A stretch of DNA of 64,000 nucleotides from Paraburkholderia translucens. GTDB lineage: Bacteria > Pseudomonadota > Gammaproteobacteria > Burkholderiales > Burkholderiaceae. Shown piece after piece: positions 43,498-52,700 of this stretch. Made by a program: the position numbers and the translations under genes. Numbering within the stretch: the first letter of the stretch is position 1; every line of letters begins with the position of its first letter. Where the stretch lies: the NCBI RefSeq assembly GCF_020881035.1, contig NZ_JAJITC010000003.1, positions 310,001 to 374,000 on the forward strand, given 5' to 3'. A model generated the notes under the pieces. It had not been told where the DNA came from. It did not search any database and saw nothing but the letters and a program-made list of their open reading frames with translations.

Positions 43498-44154
43498 TCA
43501 GAACTCGCTGGGGCGGATCAGCCCGACCGCGATTCCTTCGAGGGCGAAATCCGCGCTGCCGGTTTCCACGAAGATGTTGTCGTAGTCGGGATTTTCGGCG
43601 ATCAGCTCGATGCCGTTCGGCCGGCGCTTCAGACGCTTGACCGTCACGTCGTCGCCAAGCCGCGCAATGATGATCTGGCCGTCCTTCGCTTCGCTCCGCT
43701 TTTGCACCGCGAGCAGGTCGCCGTCGAGAATGCCCGCGTCGCGCATGGACAGGCCGCGCACCTTCAGCAGGTAGTCGGGTTTGCTCGAGAACAGCGCCGG
43801 GTCGCACGCGTAGTGCTGCGAGATATGTTCCTGCGCGAGGATCGGGCTACCCGCCGCGACCCGGCCAATCAGCGGCAGCGACAACTGCATCAGGCCCGCG
43901 TGCGGCAGCGTGAACTGGTGCGGTGCATCCTCCTGCCCGGACAGCAGGCGGATGCCGCGCGACGCGCCGGCTGCGAGCTCGATCACGCCCTTGCGCGCCA
44001 GCGCGCGCAGGTGCTCTTCCGCGGAATTGGCCGAGCTGAAACCGAGTTCAGCGGCAATTTCCGCGCGGGTGGGCGGAAAACCGGTGCGTTCGATGGCGCG
44101 GCGGATCAGATCGAAAACCTGCTGCTGTCGTGCGGTGAGTTTTGTCATGGCCAC
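43498..44154 (-). CDS. lexA: LexA repressor, SOS response regulator
   Basis: A 218-residue LexA of normal length. The N-terminal winged helix includes [20 protein letters not shown] then [11 protein letters not shown]. The autocleavage site is Ala101-Gly102 in GRVAAGSPI. Catalytic Ser136 lies in [11 protein letters not shown] and Lys173 in TVKRLKRR. A perfect SOS box at 44173-44190 lies just upstream, so it represses itself and is released by RecA-stimulated self-cleavage after DNA damage. Confidence 0.98.
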   Translation of the reverse strand: MAMTKLTARQQQVFDLIRRAIERTGFPPTRAEIAAELGFSSANSAEEHLRALARKGVIELAAGASRGIRLLSGQEDAPHQFTLPHAGLMQLSLPLIGRVAAGSPILAQEHISQHYACDPALFSSKPDYLLKVRGLSMRDAGILDGDLLAVQKRSEAKDGQIIIARLGDDVTVKRLKRRPNGIELIAENPDYDNIFVETGSADFALEGIAVGLIRPSEF

Positions 44155-44172
44155 TGTATGTATGAACAGGTG

Positions 44173-44190
44173 ACTGTATTTTTATACAGT
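44173..44190 (-). promoter_or_regulatory. SOS (LexA) box of lexA
   Basis: ACTGTATTTTTATACAGT has perfect CTGT-N8-ACAG half-sites and lies 19 bases upstream of the lexA start codon, where it overlaps a TATAAA -10-like element read on the minus strand. Confidence 0.92.
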
Positions 44191-44317
44191 ATTCGGCGTA
44201 TTTCAAGCTTTACTTTAAGTTCGGCGCGAGGGGCGTGCTGCGGCGTCGCCCATCGGCGATATCGCGGCACTTTCGGCGCCTGAGCAGCCGGTACGTCTGT
44301 CGTTACCACTTTTGAGC

Positions 44318-44347
44318 ATTAAAAAATGAATAAACATTATTTTTAAT
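44318..44347 (+). promoter_or_regulatory. AT-rich inverted repeat upstream of the sulfate operon
   Basis: ATTAAAAA and TTTTTAAT frame 14 AT-rich bases in an otherwise GC-rich genome, about 115 bases before the sbp start. CysB-type activators bind AT-rich, loosely symmetric sites ahead of sulfate-starvation genes, and a CysB homologue is encoded at the end of this operon. The match is by composition and place. Confidence 0.5.
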
Positions 44348-44460
44348 GATGAAAGCCCTTCGATAGACTGGCTCCCGGCTTGGCGCTCATGTGCACGTGA
44401 CCGCGACGCAGAACAACACCAGACACTCATCAGCGGACCATCACGCGGAGAAAAACTGAG

Positions 44461-45507
44461 ATGAACCATCGGCATACGGGGCTTGCGGCTCGAACCGGCA
44501 AACTGATCGCGGCGCTCGCCGTCGGCGCGGCGGGCGCGCTCGGCATGTTGGGCGCAAGCGGTGTCGCGCACGCCGACACCACGCTTCTGAACGTTTCCTA
44601 CGATCCGACGCGCGAACTGTATCAGGACGTCAATCAGGCATTCGGCAAGCAATGGCAGGCGAAGACGGGCGAGACTGTCACCTTCAAACAGTCGCACGGC
44701 GGCTCGGGCGCGCAGGCGCGCTCGGTGCTCGACGGCCTGCAGGCCGACGTCGTGACGCTCGCGCTCGCCTATGACATCGACGCGATCGCGAACAAGGGCC
44801 TCATCGACAAGGACTGGCAGAAGCGTCTGCCGGACAACGCCTCGCCGTACACCTCGACGATCGTATTTCTCGTGCGCAAGGGCAACCCGAAGCACATCAA
44901 GGATTGGGACGATCTGGTGAAGCCGGGCGTGTCGATCGTGACTCCGAATCCAAAGACCTCGGGCGGCGCGCGCTGGAATTATCTGGCCGCCTGGGCCTAC
45001 GCCGAGCATCAGCCGGGCGGCAACGACCAGAAGGCAAAGGAGTTCGTCGGCAAGCTGTACAAGAACGCCGGCGTGCTCGATTCGGGCGCGCGCGGCGCGA
45101 CCACGAGCTTCGTGCAGCGCGGTATCGGCGACGTGCTGATCGCGTGGGAGAACGAGGCGTTCCTGTCGGTGAAGGAGTTTGGTCCGGACAAGTTCGAGAT
45201 CGTCGTGCCCTCGGTGAGCATCCTCGCCGAGCCGCCGGTCGCGGTGGTCGACAAGGTCGTCGACAAACACGGCACGCGCAAGCTCGCCGAGGCGTATCTG
45301 AACTTCCTGTATAGCGAGGAAGGCCAGGAGATTGCGGCGCGCAATTTCTATCGTCCGCGTTCTAACAAGGTTCCGGCCGAGCTGACCGCGAAGTTCCCGA
45401 AGCTCAAGCTCTACACGATCGACGATTCGTTCGGCGGCTGGGCCAACGCACAGAAGACCCACTTCGCGGATGGCGGCGTGTTCGATTCGATCTATCAGCC
45501 GCAGTAA
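44461..45507 (+). CDS. sbp: Periplasmic sulfate-binding protein
   Basis: A 348-residue exported substrate-binding protein, the normal length for Sbp. The signal peptide ends at [10 protein letters not shown]. The mature start [20 protein letters not shown], then [20 protein letters not shown] and [19 protein letters not shown], are diagnostic of Sbp/CysP. Later motifs include [19 protein letters not shown] and [17 protein letters not shown]. It delivers sulfate or thiosulfate to the CysTWA ABC importer encoded just downstream. A short hairpin between sbp and cysT may lower expression of the membrane genes. Confidence 0.96.
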   Translation: MNHRHTGLAARTGKLIAALAVGAAGALGMLGASGVAHADTTLLNVSYDPTRELYQDVNQAFGKQWQAKTGETVTFKQSHGGSGAQARSVLDGLQADVVTLALAYDIDAIANKGLIDKDWQKRLPDNASPYTSTIVFLVRKGNPKHIKDWDDLVKPGVSIVTPNPKTSGGARWNYLAAWAYAEHQPGGNDQKAKEFVGKLYKNAGVLDSGARGATTSFVQRGIGDVLIAWENEAFLSVKEFGPDKFEIVVPSVSILAEPPVAVVDKVVDKHGTRKLAEAYLNFLYSEEGQEIAARNFYRPRSNKVPAELTAKFPKLKLYTIDDSFGGWANAQKTHFADGGVFDSIYQPQ

Positions 45508-45540
45508 GAATCGCCGTCTGAAGTTCAGGCAGAGGAAAGA

Positions 45541-45564
45541 GGGCGCGCCCAATCGGCGCGCTTT
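45541..45564 (+). terminator. Hairpin between sbp and cysT (possible attenuator)
   Basis: GCGCGCC and GGCGCGC form a 7-bp GC stem around CAATC, followed by CTTTC. The T-run is too weak for a full terminator, but the stem could reduce read-through and explain higher levels of the binding protein than of the permease. An 8-base unit CAACACGG is repeated about three times at 45614-45637. Confidence 0.5.
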
Positions 45565-45675
45565 CGGCCAACCGGACGCCGGTGGCCGGCAGTACCGCAG
45601 TACCACATCACGACAACACGGCAACACGGCAACACGAACAACCGCGCGAGCATCAACCATGAACGAGTATCCAGC

Positions 45676-46572
45676 ATGACCACGTTGACCTTCCGCAAGC
45701 CGAGCGCATTGCCCGGTTTTGGCCTGACACTCGGCATCACGGTGGCTTATCTGAGCCTCGTGGTGCTGATTCCGTTGGCGGCGACCTTTCTGAAAACCGC
45801 GACGCTCGACTGGGACCAGTTCGTGCGGGCAGTCAGCTCGCCGCGCGTGCTCGCTTCATACCGGCTGACGTTTTTCTCGGCGCTCGGCGGCGCGCTGATC
45901 AACGCCGTGTTCGGCTTTCTCGTCGCGTGGGTGCTGGTGCGCTACACGTTTCCCTTCAAGCGCATCGTCGATGCGGTCGTCGATCTGCCGTTCGCGCTGC
46001 CCACCTCGGTCGCGGGCATTTCGCTCGCGGCCGTGTATGCAGGCAACGGCTGGATCGGCCAGTTCCTCGCGCCGCTCGGCATCAAGATCGCGTTCACGCC
46101 GGCCGGGGTGCTGGTCGCGCTGACGTTCATCGGCCTGCCTTTCGTCGTGCGCACGGTGCAGCCGGTGCTCGAGGAGTTCGAGCGTGAGCAGGAGGAGGCG
46201 GCCGCGTGCCTCGGCGCGTCGCGCTGGCTGACGTTTCGCCGCGTGGTGCTGCCGGCTGTGTTCCCGGCGCTCCTGACCGGCTTCGCGCTCGCCTTCGCGC
46301 GCGCACTCGGCGAATACGGCTCGGTGATCTTCATCGCGGGCAATGTGCCGATGAAGTCCGAGATCACGTCGCTCCTGATCATCACCAAGCTCGAGCAATA
46401 CGACTATGCGGGTGCGACGGCGCTCGCGGTCGTGATGCTGGTCGTGTCGTTCCTGATGCTGCTGTTGATCAACACGTTGCAGTGGTATCTGCAGCGGCGC
46501 ACGAGCCGCGGCAACACAGGGCCGGCGCCGGCGGCCACGAACGTCGCCGCCATCGGTGGAGGCGTGCAATGA
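45676..46572 (+). CDS. cysT: Sulfate/thiosulfate ABC permease subunit CysT (CysU)
   Basis: A 298-residue inner membrane permease with six helices. The EAA loop, [20 protein letters not shown] followed by [20 protein letters not shown], docks the ATPase Cys[20 protein letters not shown] and [16 protein letters not shown] are typical of CysT. The stop overlaps the cysW start by 4 bases. Confidence 0.96.
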   Translation: MTTLTFRKPSALPGFGLTLGITVAYLSLVVLIPLAATFLKTATLDWDQFVRAVSSPRVLASYRLTFFSALGGALINAVFGFLVAWVLVRYTFPFKRIVDAVVDLPFALPTSVAGISLAAVYAGNGWIGQFLAPLGIKIAFTPAGVLVALTFIGLPFVVRTVQPVLEEFEREQEEAAACLGASRWLTFRRVVLPAVFPALLTGFALAFARALGEYGSVIFIAGNVPMKSEITSLLIITKLEQYDYAGATALAVVMLVVSFLMLLLINTLQWYLQRRTSRGNTGPAPAATNVAAIGGGVQ

Positions 46573-47573
46573 GCCGCGTTCCGACGAATCCGGCGCGCGC
46601 CGTGCGTCGCCCCGATCCGGTCAGCGAGCCGCCCGTCGTGCGCTGGCTGCTGATCGGCCTCGCGCTGCTGTTTCTCGCGCTGTTTCTGGTCGTGCCGCTC
46701 GCCGCGGTGTTCTATCAGGCGCTGAACAAAGGGCTGCGCTTTTACTTCGAAGCGCTCGTCGATGCCGATGCGCTGTCGGCCATCAAACTGACGCTGCTCA
46801 CCGCGGCGATCGCGGTGCCGCTGAATCTCGTGTTCGGCCTCGCGGCGTCGTGGTGTATCGCGAAGTTCGACTTCCGCGGCAAGGCGCTCCTGACCACGCT
46901 GATCGATTTGCCGTTCTCGGTGTCGCCGGTGATCTCCGGTCTGATCTACGTGCTGATGTTCGGCGCGCAGGGCTGGTTCGGCCCGTGGCTCCAGGATCAC
47001 AACGTGCAGATCATTTTCGCGGTGCCGGGCATCGTGCTCGCGACAATCTTCGTCACGTTCCCGTTCGTCGCGCGCGAACTGATTCCGCTCATGCAGGCGC
47101 AGGGCAACGACGAGGAAGAAGCCGCGCGCGTGCTCGGCGCCTCGGGCTGGCAGACGTTCCGGCGCGTCACGCTGCCGAACGTCAAATGGGGTCTGCTGTA
47201 CGGCGTGATTCTGTGCAATGCGCGCGCGATGGGCGAGTTCGGCGCGGTCTCGGTCGTGTCGGGCCATATTCGCGGGCAGACCGACACGATGCCGCTGCAC
47301 GTCGAAATTCTCTACAACGAATACAACTTCTCGGCCGCGTTCGCCGTGGCGTCGCTGCTCGCGCTGCTCGCGCTCGTGACGCTTGGGCTGAAGCTGCTGG
47401 CCGAGCGTCATATGTCGGCGGACCTGTCGGCCGCGCGCGAGGTGCCCGCGTATGCGGGGCCGGTGCCATCCGCCGCCTCACAGGCCGGCAGTGCGCAGTC
47501 CGGTTCTCATTCGTTTTTCGTCAACGCCACGCCTGCGTCGCAGCGACATCCGCTCAAGCAAGGAGAGCTGTAA
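46569..47573 (+). CDS. cysW: Sulfate/thiosulfate ABC permease subunit CysW
   Basis: A 334-residue permease that pairs with CysT. It has [20 protein letters not shown], the EAA loop [20 protein letters not shown] and [20 protein letters not shown]. The C-terminal ~45 residues after [19 protein letters not shown] are a Ser/Ala/Gln-rich extension not needed for the fold. ATGA overlap with cysT; cysA follows with no gap. Confidence 0.96.
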   Translation: MSRVPTNPARAVRRPDPVSEPPVVRWLLIGLALLFLALFLVVPLAAVFYQALNKGLRFYFEALVDADALSAIKLTLLTAAIAVPLNLVFGLAASWCIAKFDFRGKALLTTLIDLPFSVSPVISGLIYVLMFGAQGWFGPWLQDHNVQIIFAVPGIVLATIFVTFPFVARELIPLMQAQGNDEEEAARVLGASGWQTFRRVTLPNVKWGLLYGVILCNARAMGEFGAVSVVSGHIRGQTDTMPLHVEILYNEYNFSAAFAVASLLALLALVTLGLKLLAERHMSADLSAAREVPAYAGPVPSAASQAGSAQSGSHSFFVNATPASQRHPLKQGEL

Positions 47574-48638
47574 ATGGGTATCACCGTTCGTAACCTGCAA
47601 AAGCGCTTCGGCGATTTCGTCGCGCTCGACGACGTGTCGCTCGACTTTCCGCCGGGCGAACTCGTCGCGCTGCTCGGGCCGTCGGGTTGCGGCAAGACGA
47701 CGCTGCTGCGGGTGATCGCCGGCCTCGAATACGCGGACGGCGGCCAGGTCGAGCTGCAAGGCCAGGACGTCGCGGCGGTCGGCGCGCGTGAGCGCGAAGT
47801 GGGCTTCGTTTTCCAGCATTACGCGCTGTTCCGTCATATGACGGTTTTCGAAAACGTCGCGTTCGGGCTGCGCGTGAAGCCGCGCAAGGAGCGTCCGTCG
47901 GAAAGGACGATTCGCGAGAAGGTGCACGAACTGTTGAAGCTCGTGCAGCTCGACTGGCTCGCGCAGCGCTATCCGTCGGAGCTTTCGGGTGGTCAGCGGC
48001 AGCGCATCGCGCTCGCGCGCGCATTGGCTGTGGAGCCGAAGGTACTGCTGCTTGACGAGCCGTTCGGCGCGCTCGACGCGAAGGTGCGCAAGGAACTGCG
48101 CAGCTGGCTGCGTCGCCTGCATGACGATCTGCATATTTCGACGATCTTCGTCACGCACGACCAGGAGGAAGCGCTCGAAGTGGCCGACCGCATCGTCGTG
48201 CTCAATCGCGGGCATGTCGAGCAGACAGGCAGCCCGCAGGATGTGTACGACCACCCGCAGACGCCATTCGTCTACGAGTTCCTCGGCGCGGCGAACCGTC
48301 TGCGCGGCAACGTCGATGCGCGAGGCTTCGTCGTCGACGGCGCCGCGCTGCCGGTTGCGATCACGGCTGATTTCAGTGGTCCTGCGTGCGCTTATGTGAG
48401 GCCGCACGATTTGCAGCTTTATCCGCAGACGGCCGGACATCGCGAGGGCATCGTCGTCGACGTGCGGCGCGTGGTGACGCTCGGCGGCTCGGTGCGCGTC
48501 GAGCTCGCGGGCCGCGAGGGCAATCTGCTCGAAGCGGAACTCGATCGCGAAACGTGGCGCGATCTGCAACTAACAATAGGCGACGGCGTGACGGCAGTGC
48601 CGCGCGCGTTGCGCGTGTTTCCGGAGACAAATCGATGA
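47574..48638 (+). CDS. cysA: Sulfate/thiosulfate import ATP-binding protein CysA
   Basis: A 354-residue ATPase that powers sulfate uptake. Walker [21 protein letters not shown], the signature [20 protein letters not shown], Walker [21 protein letters not shown] and the switch His in [15 protein letters not shown] are intact. A C-terminal TOBE-like domain follows from about residue 250. The start directly abuts the cysW stop and the end overlaps the regulator gene by 4 bases. Confidence 0.97.
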   Translation: MGITVRNLQKRFGDFVALDDVSLDFPPGELVALLGPSGCGKTTLLRVIAGLEYADGGQVELQGQDVAAVGAREREVGFVFQHYALFRHMTVFENVAFGLRVKPRKERPSERTIREKVHELLKLVQLDWLAQRYPSELSGGQRQRIALARALAVEPKVLLLDEPFGALDAKVRKELRSWLRRLHDDLHISTIFVTHDQEEALEVADRIVVLNRGHVEQTGSPQDVYDHPQTPFVYEFLGAANRLRGNVDARGFVVDGAALPVAITADFSGPACAYVRPHDLQLYPQTAGHREGIVVDVRRVVTLGGSVRVELAGREGNLLEAELDRETWRDLQLTIGDGVTAVPRALRVFPETNR

Positions 48639-49561
48639 ATTTCCAGCAGTTGCGCTTCGTGCGCGAGGCCGTGCGTCAGAACATGAACCTGACCGAAGTG
48701 GCGAATGTGCTGTACACGTCGCAATCGGGCGTGTCCAAGCAGATCAAGGATCTCGAGGACGAGCTCGGCGTGGACATCTTCATTCGCCGCGGCAAGCGTC
48801 TGACGGGCCTCACCGAGCCGGGCAAGGCCGTGCATCAGCTGATCGAGCGGATGCTGCTCGATGCGGAGAATCTGCGCCGCGTTGCGCGTCAGTTCGCCGA
48901 TCAGGACAGCGGCCACCTCGTCGTCGCGACCACCCATACGCAGGCCCGCTACGCGTTGCCGAAGGTGGTCCGGCAGTTCACGTCGGTGTTCCCCAAAGTG
49001 CACCTGGCGCTGCGCCAGGGCAGCCCGCAGCAGATCGCGCAAATGATCATCAACGGCGAGGCGGATATCGGCATCTCGACCGAAGCGCTCGACCGCTTCC
49101 CCGACATCGTCACGTTCCCGTGCTATTCGTGGCATCACGTGGTGGTGGTGCCGAAGGATCATCCGCTCGTCGGCCGCTCGAATTTGACGCTCGAGGAGAT
49201 TGCCGAATTCCCAATCGTCACCTATGACCAGGACTTCACGGGCCGCTCGCATATCGATCAGGCGTTCGCCAAAGCGGGTGCGCTGCCCGACGTCGTGTTG
49301 ACCGCGATCGACGCCGACGTGATCAAGACCTACGTCGAGCTCGGCATGGGTATCGGCGTGGTGGCGGCGATGGCCTACGACCCGAAGCGCGACACTGAGC
49401 TCGTCGCGCTCGACACGCAGCATCTCTTCGAGGCGAGCACGACTCGCGTCGGCTTGCGCAAGGGGGCGTTCCTGCGCGCGTACGCGTACCGGTTGATCGA
49501 AATGTTCGCGCCGCAACTGAACGAGGTCGATATCGCGGCGCAACTGCGTGAGGCGGCTTAA
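48635..49561 (+). CDS. cysB: CysB-family LysR-type regulator
   Basis: A 308-residue LysR regulator. [20 protein letters not shown] followed by [20 protein letters not shown] is the typical CysB/Cbl winged helix. The sensor half contains [20 protein letters not shown], where the Thr-rich loop binds sulfate or sulfide-derived ligand in CysB. As the last gene of the sulfate operon it probably activates the operon during sulfur limitation. Whether it is the global CysB or a Cbl-like specialist cannot be told from one window. Confidence 0.9.
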   Translation: MNFQQLRFVREAVRQNMNLTEVANVLYTSQSGVSKQIKDLEDELGVDIFIRRGKRLTGLTEPGKAVHQLIERMLLDAENLRRVARQFADQDSGHLVVATTHTQARYALPKVVRQFTSVFPKVHLALRQGSPQQIAQMIINGEADIGISTEALDRFPDIVTFPCYSWHHVVVVPKDHPLVGRSNLTLEEIAEFPIVTYDQDFTGRSHIDQAFAKAGALPDVVLTAIDADVIKTYVELGMGIGVVAAMAYDPKRDTELVALDTQHLFEASTTRVGLRKGAFLRAYAYRLIEMFAPQLNEVDIAAQLREAA

Positions 49562-49596
49562 AGCCGCGAACAGCTGACGGTGGGGCTTGCACCCGC

Positions 49597-49608
49597 GGGG
49601 GGGGGGGG
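49597..49608. repeat. Run of twelve G
   Basis: A 12-base poly-G tract lies between the cysB-like stop and the shared terminator. It is non-coding and may vary in length through slippage or reflect a sequencing artefact. Confidence 0.8.
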
Positions 49609-49620
49609 CGCACAAAAGAA

Positions 49621-49652
49621 AAAGAGTCTTGCCAGTCCCGGCAAGACTCTTT
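49621..49652. terminator. Bidirectional terminator between the sulfate operon and the adhesin gene
   Basis: AAAGAGTCTTGCC and GGCAAGACTCTTT form a perfect 13-bp stem around AGTCCC, with A- and T-rich edges on both sides. It serves the rightward cys operon and the leftward trimeric autotransporter gene, which end on either side of it. Confidence 0.93.
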
Positions 49653-49714
49653 CCAAACGCCCGCTACACGAATGCTGAACTAACGGACCTCCCCTCTTTT
49701 ACGTGAAATGGCTG

Positions 49715-52700
49715 TTAGAACTCGTAGCCAATCTGAGCACGTACGCCAGCGTCGCCAGTCGACGTAACCGATACCGCGGCGTTGACGAGCCACTTATTGT
49801 TGCGTGAACGGTACGTCGCGCCTACTGCTGCGGCGCTGCCGCCCTTATACGTCGCGCCACCCGCTGCGACGATCGTCTTGCCCGGACCCGACGGCGTCAT
49901 GTTCGGCATTGCCATCGCTGCCGCGATACCCGCGTACGCATTTTTCGCAACGTTGTTAATCGCGTTATTCATCTCGCCGAAACGCTGATCGGTGTAGCTG
50001 TTGGCCTGCTGCACGCCCCGTGCGACCGAACTGTTCATCTGACCGACATTGACTGCATCCGTGTCTGCCGTACCCGCTGCAACGTTGGTGATCTGGCGTT
50101 CGTTGCCCGCCGAGCCCACCGACACCGAGTTGTCGCGATCCGTCACCGAACCTTGACCCAACGCCACCGAGTTCGCATTGCCAGCCTGCGAGCCCGTGCC
50201 GATCGCCGTCGAGTTGACGCCGGTCGCCGCCGCGTTGTTGCCCACTGCCACCGTGTTGTCCGCCGCTGCATTGGCGTTTGCCCCGACCACCGTGCTGGCT
50301 GCACCGGTACCCGGCGCCGCTGCATTGACTACTGGGTCCTTGCCGTTGTCCGACGACGTAGCATCCGGGACAGTGAGGTCCGGGCTGCCCGCCTGGATGT
50401 TCGACATTTGCGAACCTAGATCCTGCACCTGGCCGTTCAGATCCGTCACCTGGTCCTGCAAAGCCGACAGCTGACCGTAGTTCACCGCGTCGTACTGGCT
50501 CGTGCCATTTGCCACATTGGTCAGGATCACCGGACCTGCGTTCAAGCCAGCACCCAGCGTCACGGAACCGAAGTTCACCGAACCGTCGATGTGACGGTCA
50601 TACTGCACCGCGCCCGACAGTTGCGTCCCGACATCGCCCACCTGGGTCTGCAGCTTCGTGATGTCCGTCGTGTTCTGCGTCACCCGGTCATCGAGGTTGG
50701 TGACGGCGTCGCCCACGGTATGCACCGTCGTACCGCCGACGCGGTAGCTCGGGGCCGAGATCGTGCCGTCCGCATTCACCGTCGCACCACCGCCCAGGCC
50801 CGCGGCCACGCTCGCCGAGTTCGCATACAGCTGGCTGCCGTTGATGGCCTCCTTGCTGCCCGCAGCAACCGCACCGTCGGCCACGCCGGCGAGCGTGCGC
50901 ACGCCGTCGATACCGGTGAAGTCCACCGTCGAGCCGTCCAGGCCCCTGGCCACCGTGATGACCTTGCTGGTCGCATCCTGCTGCACCAGGCCGACGACGC
51001 CGCCGTCCAGTTGCTGCGTCAGGTTCGTGACCGAGCTTTCGACGCTGGTGACGCGGCCGTCGATGCTGGTGACGCGGTTGTCCACCGTGCTCACGCGGGT
51101 GTCCAGGCCGGTGATGTTCGTCGTGTTGGCCGTCACGTTCTGGTTGGTCGCGTACAGCTGCGAACCGTTCACCGCTTCGGTGCTGGTGTTGCTCAGCGCA
51201 CCGGCGTTCACGCCGGCGAGCGTGCGCACGCCGTCGGTACCGGTGAAGTCCACCGTCGAGCCGTCCAGGCCCCTGGCCACCGTGATGACCTTGCTGGTCG
51301 TATCCTGCTGCACCAGGCCGACGCTGCCGCCGTCCAGTTGCTGCGTCAGGTTCGTGACCGAGCCTTCGACGCTGGTGACGCGGCCGTCGATGCTGGTGAC
51401 GCGGCCGTCGATGCTCGTGACGCGGTTGTCCACCGTGCTCACGCGGCTGTCCAGGCCGGTGATGTTCGTCGTGTTGGCCGCGATGTCGGTCGTGTTGGCC
51501 GTCACGTTCTGGTTGGTCGCGTACAGCTGCGAACCGTTCACCGCTTCGGTGCTGGTGGCGCTCAGCGCACCGGCGTTCACGCCGGCGAGCGTGCGCACGC
51601 CGTCGATACCGGTGAAGTCCACCGTCGAGCCGTCCAGGCCCCTGGCCACCGTGATGACCTTGCTGGTCGCATCCTGCTGCACCAGGCCGACGACGCCGCC
51701 GTCCAGTTGCTGCGTCAGGTTCGTGACCGAGCTTTCGACGCTGGTGACGCGGCCGTCGATGCTGGTGACGCGGTTGTCCACCGTGCTCACGCGGCTGTCC
51801 AGGCCGGTGATGTTCGTCGTGTTGGCCGTCACGTTCTGGTTGGTCGCGTACAGCTGCGAGCCGTTCACCGCTTCGGTGCTGGTGGCGCTCAGCGCACCGG
51901 CGTTCACGCCGGCGAGCGTGCGCACGCCGTCGGTACCGGTGAAGTCCACCGTCGAGCCGTCCAGGCCCTTGGCCACCGTGATGACCTTGCTGGTCGTATC
52001 CTGCTGCACCAGGCCGACGCTGCCGCCGTCCAGTTGCTGCGTCAGGTTCGTGACCGAGTCTTCCACGGTGCTCACGCGGCTGTCCAGGCCGGTAATGTTG
52101 GTCGTGTTCCCAGTCACGCGACCGTCCAGGTTGTCGATCGCATCGCCCATGTTGTTGACCGTCGTGCCGCCCACCGTGTAGGCAGGCGCATTGATGGAAC
52201 CGTCGGCATTGACCGCAGCACCGCCACCAAGCGCGGCGGTGACACCCTTGAGTTGCGACACAACAACCGCGTCCGAGTCCTGCGTGCCGGCCGCCACATT
52301 GATGATCTGACGCTGGAGCGTCGTGCTGCCAACCGACACCGCGTTGCCGCGGTCGGCGATCGACTTCGAACCCAGGGCCACCGAGTCATCCTCCGATGCA
52401 GACGCACCTGAACCCAGTGCGATCGAGCGGACCCCTGCCGATTGAGCGAGAAAACCAACTGCCGTGGAGGAGTCTCCCGCCGCAATAGCACGGGCACCGA
52501 CCGCAGCAGAGTTGACCCCCGACGACTCAGCGGTTGAACCAAGTGCCGTAGACCAAGCTCCTGTCGCTTTGGTATTGTCACCAATTGCAGTCGAACCCTG
52601 GCCTGTCGCGCCGGCTCGATTACCGACCGCCGTGGCCTGTTTCGCAGCCACGGCTGCTCCGCCGGCAGCCACAGCCCCGCCATCGCTGGCACTTGCATCA

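Noticed and set aside
44215..45660. A 481-codon minus-strand frame opposite sbp
   Set aside because: It overlaps the certain sbp gene and the lexA promoter, is Arg-rich without domain texture, and arises from high GC codon use on the other strand.
50591..52411. A 606-codon open frame on the plus strand rich in VHRRAVQAPGHRDDLAGR-like repeats
   Set aside because: It lies antisense to the trimeric autotransporter, and its repeats simply mirror the adhesin stalk repeats. No ribosome site or recognisable domain.
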